Shown: piece after piece, positions 1 through 9,700 of the stretch | How the letters are laid out: each line of letters starts with the position of its first letter | Position numbering within the stretch: the stretch's first letter is position 1 | Source of the DNA: RPQJ01 sp963706755 | GTDB taxonomy: Bacteria; Pseudomonadota; Gammaproteobacteria; Steroidobacterales; Steroidobacteraceae | Direction of reading: 5' to 3' | Length of the DNA: 64,000 nucleotides | Assembly: GCA_963706755.1 (NCBI GenBank) | Contig: CAVPNH010000007.1 | Coordinates: 186,001-250,000 of the forward strand | The notes under the pieces: generated by a model | Told to the model about the DNA's origin: nothing | Seen by the model: only the letters and a program-made list of their open reading frames with translations | Database searches by the model: none | Translations under genes and position numbers: made by a program

Positions 1-89
1 GCCCAGAGAAACGCGAAGAAGCCTGCGGGCGGGGTCGCAGGGGCGCCCTCCGGATAGGGCGTGACGAGGCTCTCGAACCAGCGCAGCAC
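1..89 (-). CDS. N-terminal fragment of a multidrug-type ABC transporter (ATPase/permease), cut by window edge
   Basis: Reading leftward from a GTG at 89 gives an open frame of 29 codons that leaves the window. It begins VLRWFESLVTPYPEG and continues with a proline-rich stretch and then GFFAFLWA. This opening resembles what I recall for a family of gammaproteobacterial half-size ABC exporters, which start with a short RWFE..DP/TP.P segment before the first membrane helix. A purine-rich ribosome site (GGGAGAGGGAG, at 92-102) supports the GTG. It follows the acyltransferase on the same strand after 56 bases, so the two may be cotranscribed. No ATPase motif is visible, so the assignment rests on the N-terminus alone. 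Confidence 0.5.
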   Translation of the reverse strand, partial: MLRWFESLVTPYPEGAPATPPAGFFAFLW

Positions 90-145
90 GGCGCTCCCTC
101 TCCCCCGGGTGGACGCGGCGCGGGACGACCGAGGGGCGCGCATCG

Positions 146-2179
146 TCAGCGCACGCCTTGCGCTGAAACGTCGCCGCCGCCGCTTCCGTCATCGTTGCGG
201 GGCGCAAAGATCTCGGAAAAGATTCCCGAGATCTTCCTCGTGCCGGTGAACGTCAGGTGGTCGTCATCGGCATACAGCGGCCGGCCGCCCTCCACGATTG
301 AGCAGGGATCCTGCTGGCACAGGATTTCGTGCGGCGACAGGACCCGCAATCCGTCCGTTGCCCGCAGCCCCTGGACTGCCGGCATCACGCGCCGCTGGCG
401 CGATTCGAATTCCGCGAGCGTCGGGGCGATGTTGAAGTCCTTGTGCTGCCGGTGCATGCGTGCCAGCACCGAGGGCACGTTCCATCCGACCTCGGGCACT
501 GAGGACACCAGCCAGACCGCCTTGCCGCGCGCCCGCAGCGCGTCGACGGTCTCCTTGAGCGAGCGGGCGAAGACCCGCGCGTTCTCGGCCTCGGACAATT
601 CCGCGGTCTGGCCATCCCGGATGAAGGCCGGGTTGCCGGGCTCGTGCTTGTAGCGGGTCCCCTCGGCATAGAGCGCCCATCGCCCGACCAGGATCACGTC
701 CGTGATGGCTGGATCGCCCTCGACCAGCTTCAGGACCTCGGCACTGAATTCCGGGCAACCCCGGGACTTGGTGTCGCCCTCGCGCGCGACCCCGGCGAGC
801 GGCGGGCAGCCGGGACGCGTCACGAGGAAACCCGCCCGGCCGGCCCGGGCGGCGACGTCGCCGATGGTGTCGGCGAGGGACCGGGCGTGCGAGTCTCCCC
901 AGATCACGAAGCTCGGGGCGACTGCGTCGGCCGCGCCGACGCGGCACAGCTTGCGATGCCTCACGGCGTCGCTGCTCTTGTTTCCGCACTTCCAGTCCCT
1001 GGGGCGTCGGTCGTCGGTCCCCGCCGTGTATGCCGCCGTCGTCGGGTCCAGGCGGCCGGGAAAGCCGCCGCGTGATGCAGTGAAGATCCCGGCCGCCGCG
1101 GTGACGGCCATGATCGAGCCCGCGATCGCGAACAGCGTCCTGCGGGTGAAGAGGCCACTCTTGCCGCGAAAGGGGCGCTCGACGTATCGCCAGGACAGGC
1201 TCGCGGCGATGGCGGCGACCGCGAGCGCTGCAACGGCCTCCATCCGCGTGAGGTCGCGGATTGTCCAGTATTTCGCGAACACGAGGAGCGGCCAGTGCCA
1301 CAGGTACAGCGAATACGAGATGAGCCCGATGGCCACGAAGGGCTTCGTCTGCAGCACCCGCCCCACGACGTTCGGGCCACCCGTGCCGGCCCAGATGATC
1401 AGCGCGGCGCCCGCGCACGGCGCAGTGGCGGCGATGCCCGGGAACGGAGTCGATGCCGAGTAGGTCGTGACCGCCACCAGGATCAGTGCGGCACCGAGGA
1501 GTGCAGCGGCGTTGCGCGTCACGTGCCGGTGCGCCCTGGGGAACGCGCCCAGCGCCAGCAATGCGCCCAGGCCCAGTTCCCACGCCCGAGTGTGCGCGAG
1601 GTAGAAGGACTGGTCGGGCTTCACGGGCGTGAGGGTCACGCTGAGGACGAGTGATACGAGCACCACGACCCACGTGAACAGCTTGTGCCGGCCGCCGAGG
1701 AAGCGCTGGACGGCCAGCAGGCACAACGGGAACAGGATGTAGTACTGCTCCTCGACCGCGAGCGACCACGTGTGCAGGAGCGGCTTGCCGTGCGCATCCG
1801 TGTCGAAATAGCCCGCCTCGGAATTGAAGAAGAAGTTGGAGATGAAGAGCGTCGTGGCCGAGAGGCTCTTCGCGAAGGACTTGAGGTCCGTCGGCAGCAG
1901 CAGGACCGCGCCGACCACCGAGCAGAAGAACAGCACCGCGAACAGGGCCGGAAAGATCCTGCGCACCCGGCGTTCGTAGAAGTTGCGGACCGAGAACGTG
2001 CCCTGCAGGACCTCCGGCAGGATCAGGCCGGTGATCAGGAACCCGGAGATGACGAAGAAGATGTCGACGCCGACGAAGCCGCCGCCGAACGCGGCGAAAT
2101 TGGCGTGGAAGAGCAGCACGGGAACGATCGCGACGGCGCGGAGCCCGTCGACGTCTGCTCGGTACTTGTCCATGTGCAT
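146..2179 (-). CDS. Acyltransferase-3 / SGNH fusion (OafA/YrhL-like O-acetyltransferase)
   Basis: This integral membrane protein of 677 residues probably moves acetyl groups across the inner membrane onto a surface polysaccharide such as O-antigen. Residues about 8-340 are the acyltransferase-3 domain: about ten helices with the family landmarks FHANF (H25), RIFPA (R74), HTWSLAVEEQ (136-145) and SYSLYLWHWPL (288-298). A linker leads to a periplasmic SGNH hydrolase domain with the block-I motif GDSHA at 428-432 and a late DDDHLT that fits its catalytic Asp/His pair. Length and order match fused OafA-type enzymes. A second Met at codon 3 is an equally good start. It lies 74 bases downstream of cysB on the same strand. 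The acceptor substrate cannot be told from sequence. Confidence 0.88.
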   Translation of the reverse strand: MHMDKYRADVDGLRAVAIVPVLLFHANFAAFGGGFVGVDIFFVISGFLITGLILPEVLQGTFSVRNFYERRVRRIFPALFAVLFFCSVVGAVLLLPTDLKSFAKSLSATTLFISNFFFNSEAGYFDTDAHGKPLLHTWSLAVEEQYYILFPLCLLAVQRFLGGRHKLFTWVVVLVSLVLSVTLTPVKPDQSFYLAHTRAWELGLGALLALGAFPRAHRHVTRNAAALLGAALILVAVTTYSASTPFPGIAATAPCAGAALIIWAGTGGPNVVGRVLQTKPFVAIGLISYSLYLWHWPLLVFAKYWTIRDLTRMEAVAALAVAAIAASLSWRYVERPFRGKSGLFTRRTLFAIAGSIMAVTAAAGIFTASRGGFPGRLDPTTAAYTAGTDDRRPRDWKCGNKSSDAVRHRKLCRVGAADAVAPSFVIWGDSHARSLADTIGDVAARAGRAGFLVTRPGCPPLAGVAREGDTKSRGCPEFSAEVLKLVEGDPAITDVILVGRWALYAEGTRYKHEPGNPAFIRDGQTAELSEAENARVFARSLKETVDALRARGKAVWLVSSVPEVGWNVPSVLARMHRQHKDFNIAPTLAEFESRQRRVMPAVQGLRATDGLRVLSPHEILCQQDPCSIVEGGRPLYADDDHLTFTGTRKISGIFSEIFAPRNDDGSGGGDVSAQGVR

Positions 2180-2253
2180 GAGTCGTTGGTCTCGCTACTC
2201 CGCCAGCGACCGGAAGAGCGCAGTGCCGGGCTCTCCCGCATGCCGCTCGAGCC

Positions 2254-3228
2254 TTACCTGAGCGGCAGCTCGAGCCCCGCCATGAGTTCCTCGACTTCCG
2301 CCTGGGTCGCAGCGCCCGCCGCGCGCTCGATCAGCCGGCGCGTGAGATGCGGCGCGAATCGTTGCATGAAGTCGAGCTGGTATTTCCGCAGCAGCCCGCC
2401 GCGCCGGAAGCCGATCCACGTGACGTGCGCAGGGAAGAGGTGCGAGGTGTCGATCTGCACCAGGTCGGCGTCGTCCTTCGGGTCGATCGCCATGCTCGCG
2501 ACGATTCCGATGCCGAGCCCGAGCCGCACGTAGGTCTTGATCACGTCGGCATCGTGCGCTGTGAGCACTACGTTCGGCACGAGCCCTTCCTTGGCGAAGA
2601 TGTCGTGCAGCGAGGAGGGCCCAGTGAAGCTGAAGACGTAGGTGATGATCGGGTGGGCCGCGAGCTGCTTCAGGGTCGGCTTCTTCACCTTCGCGAGCGG
2701 ATGGCTCTTCGGCACGACGACGTGGCGGTGCCAGCGGTAGCAGGGCAGCAGCGAGTAACCCTCGAACAACGCCTGCGAGCCGGTGGCGATCGCGAAATCG
2801 ATGCGGTCGAGCGCCGCCATCTCGCTGATCTGCTCGGAGGTGCCCTGGTGCAGGTGCAGACGTACCTCGGGGTACTGCTCGCGGAACGCCTTGATGATCC
2901 CCGGCAGCACGTAGCGGGCCTGGGTGTGCGTGGTGGCGATCGAGAGCGTGCCGCGTGACTCGTCCTTCAGGTCGTCCGACAGGCGCTTGATGTTCTGGAC
3001 TTCGCGCAGGATGCGCACGGCGCGGTCGATCACCTGCTGGCCCGCGGAGGTGACGCGCGAGAGGTTGCGGCCGTCGCGGACGAAGATCTGGAACCCGAGC
3101 TCGTCCTCGAGCAGCTTGATCTGCTTCGACACGCCGGGCTGCGAGGTGTGCAGCTTCCCGGCCGCGGCCGTGATGTTGAGGCCCGACTGTGCCACCGCCG
3201 CCAGGTATCTGAGTTGGTGCAGCTTCAT
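2254..3228 (-). CDS. cysB: LysR-type regulator CysB
   Basis: CysB is the activator of sulfate assimilation genes and responds to N-acetylserine. The 324-residue protein has a winged helix-turn-helix at about 3-60 and a two-lobed effector domain at about 90-300. T100, T102 and Q103 in TTHTQARY match the sulfate/acetylserine-binding residues of E. coli CysB in both identity and numbering. The overall length equals that of E. coli CysB. It is transcribed away from comM. The Cbl paralogue is the main alternative, but residue-for-residue agreement across the N-terminal half favours CysB. Confidence 0.92.
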   Translation of the reverse strand: MKLHQLRYLAAVAQSGLNITAAAGKLHTSQPGVSKQIKLLEDELGFQIFVRDGRNLSRVTSAGQQVIDRAVRILREVQNIKRLSDDLKDESRGTLSIATTHTQARYVLPGIIKAFREQYPEVRLHLHQGTSEQISEMAALDRIDFAIATGSQALFEGYSLLPCYRWHRHVVVPKSHPLAKVKKPTLKQLAAHPIITYVFSFTGPSSLHDIFAKEGLVPNVVLTAHDADVIKTYVRLGLGIGIVASMAIDPKDDADLVQIDTSHLFPAHVTWIGFRRGGLLRKYQLDFMQRFAPHLTRRLIERAAGAATQAEVEELMAGLELPLR

Positions 3229-3337
3229 GCCTGCATTCTAGCGAAAGCGTTTACGTTGATTCCGGCCCGATTCGCGCATTGACGCGTATGGCCTCACGGC
3301 CGGCAAGCTGGCGGCCCGCGCCCACCGGAGACCGGCC

Positions 3338-4885
3338 GTGAGCCTCGCCACCATCCTGAGCCGCACCCAGCAGGGACTCGAGGCGCCGCTGGTGCGCGTC
3401 GAAGTGCACGTCGGGGCCGGCTTGCCGGCCTTTTCCATCGTCGGCCTGCCGGAGACCGCGGTAAAGGAGAGCAAGGACCGGGTGCGCGCCGCGCTCGCGA
3501 ACTGCGGATTCGAGCTGCCCCCCGGCCACATCACCGTGAACCTCGCGCCCGCCGATCTTCCCAAGGAGGGCGGGCGCTTTGACCTGCCGATCGCCATCGG
3601 GATACTGGTCGCCTCCGCGCAGCTCCCCGCCGCGCCACTCGCGGGCTGCGAGCTTTACGGCGAGTTGTCGCTCGGGGGCGATTTGCACGCCATACGCGGC
3701 GCGCTCCCGACCGCGCTGCAGGGCACGCGGGCCGGGCACGCGCTCATCCTGCCGGCCGGAAACCTCGCCGAGGCGGGCCTGGTGCAGGGCGGATGTGTCT
3801 TCGGTGCCGGGCACCTGCTCGAGGTCTGTCGACACGCGCGCGGCATCGAGTCCTTGAAGCTCGCGACCCGGCCCGAATGGACACCGCGGCCCGGTGACGG
3901 GCCGGATCTCGCGGATGTGCGCGGGCAGGCCGGCGCGCGGCGCGCACTCGAGATCGCCGCGGCAGGGGAGCACAGTCTCCTCTTCATGGGCCCACCCGGG
4001 TCCGGCAAGAGCATGCTCGCGCAGCGCCTGCCGGGCGTCCTGCCCCTGATGACGGAGGACGAGGCCCTGGAATCGGCCGCGGTCCGTTCGCTGGCGACCT
4101 CGGCGTTCCGGCTGCAGGACTGGCGACGACGACCGTTCCGCAGCCCGCACCACACGGCTTCCGCGATCGCATTGGTCGGCGGCGGCTCGCGTCCGCGCCC
4201 AGGCGAGATTTCGCTGGCCCACAACGGCGTGCTGTTCCTCGACGAACTGCCGGAATTCGACCGCCAGGTGCTGGAGGTGCTGCGGGAGCCGCTCGAGTCG
4301 GGGCAGGTCTCGATCTCGCGCGCCGCGCGGCAGGCGAGCTTTCCCGCGCGATTCCAGCTCGTCGCCGCGATGAATCCCTGCCCCTGCGGGCACCTCGGCG
4401 ACCCCGCGGCGAACTGCCGCTGCGCACCCGAGCGCGTCGAAGCCTATCGCGCGCGGATCTCGGGCCCGCTGCTCGACCGCATCGACCTGCACGTCGAGGT
4501 GCCGCGCGTGAGCGCGGCGGCGATCGCCATGACTGAGCCGGCGGAGGGGTCGGCCGCCGTCGCGGCACGCGTCGCTGGCGCGCGTGACCGGCAGATCGCG
4601 AGGCAGCGCAGGTCGAACGCGCGCCTCGAATCGGCGGACGTGGCCGGTGCGACCCGGGCAGAGTCCGAGGCGCTGGCACTGCTCGAGAGAGCGATGCGCG
4701 GATTCGCGCTGTCGGCGCGCGGCTACCACCGCGTGCTCAGGGTCGCGCGCACGATCGCGGACCTCGCGGATTGCGAGCGGGTGGAAGCCGCGCACGTCGC
4801 CGAGGCGGTCTCGCTCAGGCAACTCGATCGACGGAATGACGCCGCGGCACTCAATTCTATTTTGGCCCGATCGCGCGAAAATTGA
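3338..4885 (+). CDS. comM: YifB/ComM-type Mg-chelatase-like AAA+ helicase
   Basis: ComM is a hexameric AAA+ motor that drives branch migration of incoming single-stranded DNA during natural transformation; homologues also occur in species not known to be transformable. The protein has 515 residues: an N-terminal Lon-protease-like ChlI fold (1-170, with FSIVGLPETAVKESKDRV), then an AAA+ core with Walker A GPPGSGKS (218-225) and Walker B GVLFLDELPEF (297-307), then the C-terminal Mg_chelatase region. The cysteine motif CPCGHLGD with a later CRC is present near 350. It is complete and ends 299 bases before the leader ORF of the SIR2-TIR operon. Confidence 0.93.
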   Translation: MSLATILSRTQQGLEAPLVRVEVHVGAGLPAFSIVGLPETAVKESKDRVRAALANCGFELPPGHITVNLAPADLPKEGGRFDLPIAIGILVASAQLPAAPLAGCELYGELSLGGDLHAIRGALPTALQGTRAGHALILPAGNLAEAGLVQGGCVFGAGHLLEVCRHARGIESLKLATRPEWTPRPGDGPDLADVRGQAGARRALEIAAAGEHSLLFMGPPGSGKSMLAQRLPGVLPLMTEDEALESAAVRSLATSAFRLQDWRRRPFRSPHHTASAIALVGGGSRPRPGEISLAHNGVLFLDELPEFDRQVLEVLREPLESGQVSISRAARQASFPARFQLVAAMNPCPCGHLGDPAANCRCAPERVEAYRARISGPLLDRIDLHVEVPRVSAAAIAMTEPAEGSAAVAARVAGARDRQIARQRRSNARLESADVAGATRAESEALALLERAMRGFALSARGYHRVLRVARTIADLADCERVEAAHVAEAVSLRQLDRRNDAAALNSILARSREN

Positions 4886-5184
4886 CGGGCGACGCGCGAC
4901 GCGCGCGCGCGCTTCAATGCGAGCGCGGGAGCCCGCGGCGCGGTGGAACGGCCAGGGACGGTCGGCGGCACGGGCCGGATCGCAGGGACGGGCTTGGAGG
5001 CCTCGGCGCGGGCGAGGCGTCCGCCCCCAGGGCTCACGACTGCGCCGCGGACTTCCGCTCTTCTCGCTGCCGGCCGTAGCCGCACCGCAGCCACCGGCCA
5101 TCCGTAACCTCGGCCTCTCGCACCGCACAAAACATAGCGCGGGGCGGAAATCCCGCTACACTCAGCGCAGCCTCGGGGGAGAAC
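4886..5184. other. Intergenic region upstream of the SIR2-TIR operon
   Basis: No protein-like frame is recognisable in these 299 bases. There is a short GC-alternating tract (about 4893-4911) just after comM. Near the right end a -10-like TACACT (5157-5162) lies about 22 bases before the leader-ORF start codon, but I see no convincing -35 element at the usual spacing. The region is the obvious place for the promoter of the following operon. Confidence 0.4.
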
Positions 5185-5325
5185 ATGCCAGGCAAGCCGA
5201 CCGACAGGGAGGGCGAGGGCGCCCTTTGTTCGCCGCGCCGCGGTCACGCGGTCGGCAATCTCCGGCCCATGGCGCCCGCGTCCCGCGGTTGTCACCTCGG
5301 CCAGAAGCGAAGGATCACGGCATGA
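5185..5325 (+). CDS. Putative 46-aa leader ORF overlapping the SIR2-TIR start
   Basis: An ATG at 5185 sits behind a strong purine-rich site (GGGGGAG, with three bases AAC before the ATG). It opens 46 codons whose TGA overlaps the next ATG as ATGA (5322-5325). The peptide is basic and Arg/Gly/Pro rich and resembles nothing I know. Three things argue for translation: the ribosome site, the -10-like TACACT just upstream, and the exact stop/start overlap, the same junction used between the next two genes. Chance is a real possibility in DNA this GC-rich. If translated, it could couple or attenuate expression of the SIR2-TIR gene. Confidence 0.3.
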   Translation: MPGKPTDREGEGALCSPRRGHAVGNLRPMAPASRGCHLGQKRRITA

Positions 5326-6704
5326 CGGCTGCGTTGAGCGCTCACGAACTCTTCGACGACGACGCCTGGGACGATCTCCTCAACTACATCGAGGAGAAGC
5401 GGGTCATCCCGATCATCGGACCCGACCTGCTGCGTGTGCAGACGGATCGTGGGCTGCGTCCCCTCTACGAGTGGCTGGCCGAGAAACTCGCTGCGAAGCT
5501 CTCGGTGGATCCGAGCGTCCTGCCGCAGCCCCTCACGCTGAACGACGTCGTCTGCGCCTACCTCGGCCAGCGCGGCCGGCGCGAGGAGGCCTACACGCGC
5601 CTGCGCTCGATCATGCGCGAAGTGGAGTTCGAGCCGCCGCTCGCGCTTCGGCAGCTTGCGCAGATCACGGATTTCGATCTCTTCATCACGACCACCTTCG
5701 ACCCGCTGCTCGAGAAGGCCGTGAACGCGGAGCGCTACGGCGGCCAGTCCACGGCCGACGTGATCGCCTACGCGCCGAACCGCGTGGCGGACCTGCCGAC
5801 GGAGCGCAGCCAGCTGCAACGCGCGGTCGTCTACCACCTGCTCGGCCGGCTCTCGGCGTCGCCCACGTACGTCGTCTCCGACGAGGACATGCTCGAGTTC
5901 ATCTGCGCGCTGCAGTCCGAGCACCTGACGCCCGAGAAGCTGTTCCACGAGCTCGAGCACAACCACCTGCTGCTCATCGGCAGCGACTTCTCCAACTGGC
6001 TCGCGCGGCTCTTCCTGCGCATGGCCAAGCGCAAGCGCCTCTCAGACCCGCGCGACGTGGGCGAGATCCTGGCCGACGATCACACCATGAAGGACGAACG
6101 GCTCGTTGCGTTCCTGCAGCAGGTCAGCGTGCGCACGCGCGTTTATGGCGGAGCGGAAGCCTTCGTGGCCGAGCTTCACGCCCGCTGGATGAAGCGCCAG
6201 GGCGGCGCGGCCAGTGCGTCGGGCCCGGGCGCCGTGCCGCAGCGCTTCCTGCCGCCGTCCCGCGAAATGCCGGAGCACGCGATCTTCATCAGCTACGCGC
6301 GTGAGGACCTGCCCGCGGTGCAGCGGCTCAAGGCGGCCATGGACGCCGCGGGCCTCACCACCTGGTTCGACCTCGATCGTCTCGAGGGCGGCGACGACTA
6401 CGACCGCAAGATCCGCGCCAACATCGCGCGCTGCAGTTTCTTCGTGCCGGTGATCTCGGCCACGACCCAGCGACGGCACGAGGCCTATTTCCGCCGCGAG
6501 TGGAGCTATGCCGTGGATCGCTCGCTCAGCATCGCCGAAGGCGGCGTGTTCATCCTGCCCGTATGCATCGACGACACGCCGGAGTCCGCGGCGCTAGTGC
6601 CGGACAAGTTCCGGGCGCTGCACATCACGCGGATGCCGGACGGTGAGCCGACCCCGGAATTCCTGCGTCGGCTCAAGGATCTCATCAGCGGGCGTCGCGC
6701 ATGA
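5322..6704 (+). CDS. SIR2-like / TIR fusion protein, candidate NAD-degrading effector
   Basis: A 460-residue cytosolic protein with two NAD-related domains. Residues about 20-290 form a SIR2_2-like domain: IPIIGPD (29-35) in the place of the glycine-rich loop, TTTFDPLLE (123-131) in the place of the usual TxNYD motif, YHLLG (171-175) in the place of the H-x-H-G motif, and LLLIGSDFSNWLARL (216-230). Residues about 318-460 are a TIR domain: IFISYAREDLPAVQRLKAAM, WFDLDRLEGGDDY, then YFRREWSYA, where E393 aligns with the catalytic glutamate of TIR NADases. ATG 5322 is chosen because it follows AAGGA with eight bases between and starts exactly at the SIR2 homology. The ATGA at its end overlaps the STAND gene. 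The family is known from antiphage and conflict systems; the function here is inferred. Confidence 0.85.
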   Translation: MTAALSAHELFDDDAWDDLLNYIEEKRVIPIIGPDLLRVQTDRGLRPLYEWLAEKLAAKLSVDPSVLPQPLTLNDVVCAYLGQRGRREEAYTRLRSIMREVEFEPPLALRQLAQITDFDLFITTTFDPLLEKAVNAERYGGQSTADVIAYAPNRVADLPTERSQLQRAVVYHLLGRLSASPTYVVSDEDMLEFICALQSEHLTPEKLFHELEHNHLLLIGSDFSNWLARLFLRMAKRKRLSDPRDVGEILADDHTMKDERLVAFLQQVSVRTRVYGGAEAFVAELHARWMKRQGGAASASGPGAVPQRFLPPSREMPEHAIFISYAREDLPAVQRLKAAMDAAGLTTWFDLDRLEGGDDYDRKIRANIARCSFFVPVISATTQRRHEAYFRREWSYAVDRSLSIAEGGVFILPVCIDDTPESAALVPDKFRALHITRMPDGEPTPEFLRRLKDLISGRRA

Positions 6705-9700
6705 CTCAGAAGCCGGACGACCTCGCCGCGTCGGTTGCGATCGACCCGGAGAACCCCTGGCTCGGCCTGTCTTCCTACACGGAGGAGACCCGCGCCTACT
6801 TCCACGGTCGCGACGAGGAAGCCGCGGAGCTCGCCCGCCGCGTCCAGCGCAAGAACCTCACGGTGCTGTTCGGCCAGTCGGGCCTCGGCAAGACCTCGCT
6901 GCTCCGCGCGGGACTCGTGCCGCGCCTGCGCGGCGAAGGCTTCTGCCCGGTGTATGTGCGCGTCGACTACAACCCCGAGTCGCCGTCGCCGTCGGAGCAG
7001 ATCAAGCAGGCGATCTTCCGTGCAACGGCGGACGCCGGCCACTGGAGCCGGCCAGGCACGGCGATCGAGGGCGAGTCGCTGTGGGAGTTCCTTCACCATC
7101 GCGGCGACCTGCTGCGTGACGCGAGCGGCCGCACGCTGCTGCCGCTGCTGATCTTCGACCAGTTCGAGGAGATCTTCACGCTCGCGCAGGCCGACGATGC
7201 GGGGCGTCTCAGGGCCAGGGAATTCCTCGCCGACCTCGCGGACCTGGTCGAGAACCGGCCGCCGGCGGCGCTCGAGGCGCGGCTCGACGTGGACGAGGCC
7301 GCGGCCGAGGACTTCGACTTCGCGCGAGCCGACTACCGCATCCTGATCGCGCTGCGCGAGGACTACCTCGCTCACCTCGAGAGCGTGAAGGGCACCATGC
7401 CGTCGATCACGCAGAACCGGATGCGCCTCGCCCGCATGACCGGCACGCAGGCGCTCGCTGCCGTGATGCAGCCGGGCGGTCGCCTGGTGTCGCAGGAGGT
7501 GGCCGAGTCGATCGTGCGATTTGTCGCCGGCGGTGCGGAACTCGCCAATGCCGAGGTCGAACCCTCGCTGCTCAGCCTGATCTGCCGCGAGTTGAACACC
7601 GTGCGCCTCGCGCAGAAGCGCCCGGAGATCTCGGCTGACCTGCTGGCCGGCTCGCGCGACACGATCCTGACGGAATTCTACGAGCGCGCGCTCGCCGACC
7701 AGCCCGAGGGCGTGCGGCGCGTGATCGAGGACGAGCTGCTCACGGAGTCCGGCTATCGCGAGAGCCTGGCCGAGGAGCGCGTGACCAAGGCGCTGGCCGC
7801 TGCGGGCGCGGCGCCGGATGCGCTCGCGAAGCTCGTAAACCGCCGCCTGCTGCGCATCGAGGAACGACTCGACATGCGCCGGGTCGAGCTCACCCACGAC
7901 GTGCTCTGCAGCGTCGTGGCGGCGAGCCGCGACATGCGCCACGAGCGCGAGGCGCGCGACGAGGCCGAGCGGCAGCTCGCCCAGCAGCGCGAACGCGAGG
8001 CCGCGACGCGCCGCGCGCTGGTGCGCGCGCGCACGATCGCTACCGTCTGTGCCGTGCTCATGGTCGTCGCCGCGGCCGGCGCGGCATTCGGCTGGATCAA
8101 CTATCGGCGCGCAAAGGCGGCAGACGTCGAGGCACAGCAGGCGCGCGGCGACGCCGAAAAGCTGGTCGGATTCCTGATCGAGGACTTCTACGCCGAACTG
8201 GAACCCACGGGCCGACTCGAGACGATCAACAAGCTTGCGCAACAGACGGTGGGCTATTTCGACAAGTTGCCGCCGCGGCTGATCACCAGCCAGACGCAGA
8301 TCTACCGGGGCATGGCGCTCATTCGTGGCGGCGGCGTGTTGCTCGCCGGGGACGATGTCGAGGGAGGCAATCGGAACATCGCGGAAGCGCAGGAGCTGTT
8401 CAAGAAGCTGCTGGCGGGCGGTGACAAGAGCGAGGCGGTGGCTTATGGCCGCGCCCTCTCCCTGTTCATGCCGTTTTCCGTATGGGGCACCCAGGGCGGA
8501 CCGAATTCCCGGCCGACCGACCTGCTCGAGGCCGCGGACCTGCTGCGGCCGTTCATCGGCGCACCCGGAACGCCGAAGCAGTTGACGATCACGTATGCAG
8601 ACATCCTGAATCACCTGAGTCACCGGGAGGGAGGAGAGAAGGGTATAGCGCTGTGCGACGAGGCACGGGCGCTGCTCACCCAACTTGGCGCCGTCGACCT
8701 CACGGACCTGAACGCTGCCTCCGTCTATGCAGACACCGCGGACTCCGAAGCGCGCCACGCCTTGCTGCTCGGCCGCCTGGAGGCCTCGGAGCGCCTGGAG
8801 CACGAGGTCTACGACATCTCGGAAAAGGTGCTGGCGAAGCGCCCGGGTGACTTGCGGTCCATGAAGAACCGCGCCCTGGCGGCCGGCCTGCTGGGGGAGA
8901 TCGCGACCCTGCGCCACGATCAAGCCGCCGCCGCCCGGTACGCAGCGCAGGCGGTGCAGGCGGGAGAGGATGCGGTGCGGTTCAATCCGGCGGACCTCGG
9001 AACCTGGCAGTACTGGGTCATGGGCCGCAATCAGGTCGCCATGTTCATGTACCAGCGAGGAGAAGTCGCCGACGCGATCGACGAGGCGCACGCCACGCTG
9101 GCGCTTGCCAGCGACGAAAGGCTGCCGTCCAGCCTCCAGCCAATACTCGAGGACACCTGGTACCGGCTTGCCTGGCTGCAGGCGGCGATGGGTCGAGTCG
9201 CGGAGGCCGAGCGCTACTTTGCCGGAGGCGTCAGTGCGACAGAGGAATCTGCGAAGCAGTTTCCCGACAGCAATCCGAGCCACGCTCTTCAGTTGATGCG
9301 CGTGCCGACATCGAAAGCGAGAGTGCAGATCAACCTCGGCGACGCCAAGGGTGCGCTGGCACAAGCGTCCGCTGCCGCGCGAAACCTGGAAAAGATGTCG
9401 ATCGCCGAAGACAACCCGTCGGCGCGGCTGCGCCGCGACCTGACGCTCGCGTGGACGCTGGGTACCGTGACCGAGGCCGCGCTGCGGTTGGGGCGCGATG
9501 CCGATGCCGAAGCTGCGGCACGCAGGCGCCTGGAGTTGCCTCTCAGTGTTCTCTCGAGCCCGGTCGCAGACAAGGCACGCCGGCAGACGCTGCTGGCGCT
9601 TGCCGTTGCGAAGCAAGGTCGGGGAGCGGAAGCTCAGGGCATTCTGGCTCCGGCACTGGAATACTACGCTCGAGAGCGGAAAGGCGGTGAAGGCGGCACG

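Noticed and set aside
4893..4911. Alternating GC tract as a Z-DNA or slippage element
   Set aside because: Short and expected by chance at this GC content; no nearby gene would be phase-varied by it.
3251..5128. 625-codon frame antisense to comM
   Set aside because: Shadow of comM; composition is repetitive Arg/Ala/Pro and no family pattern is seen.
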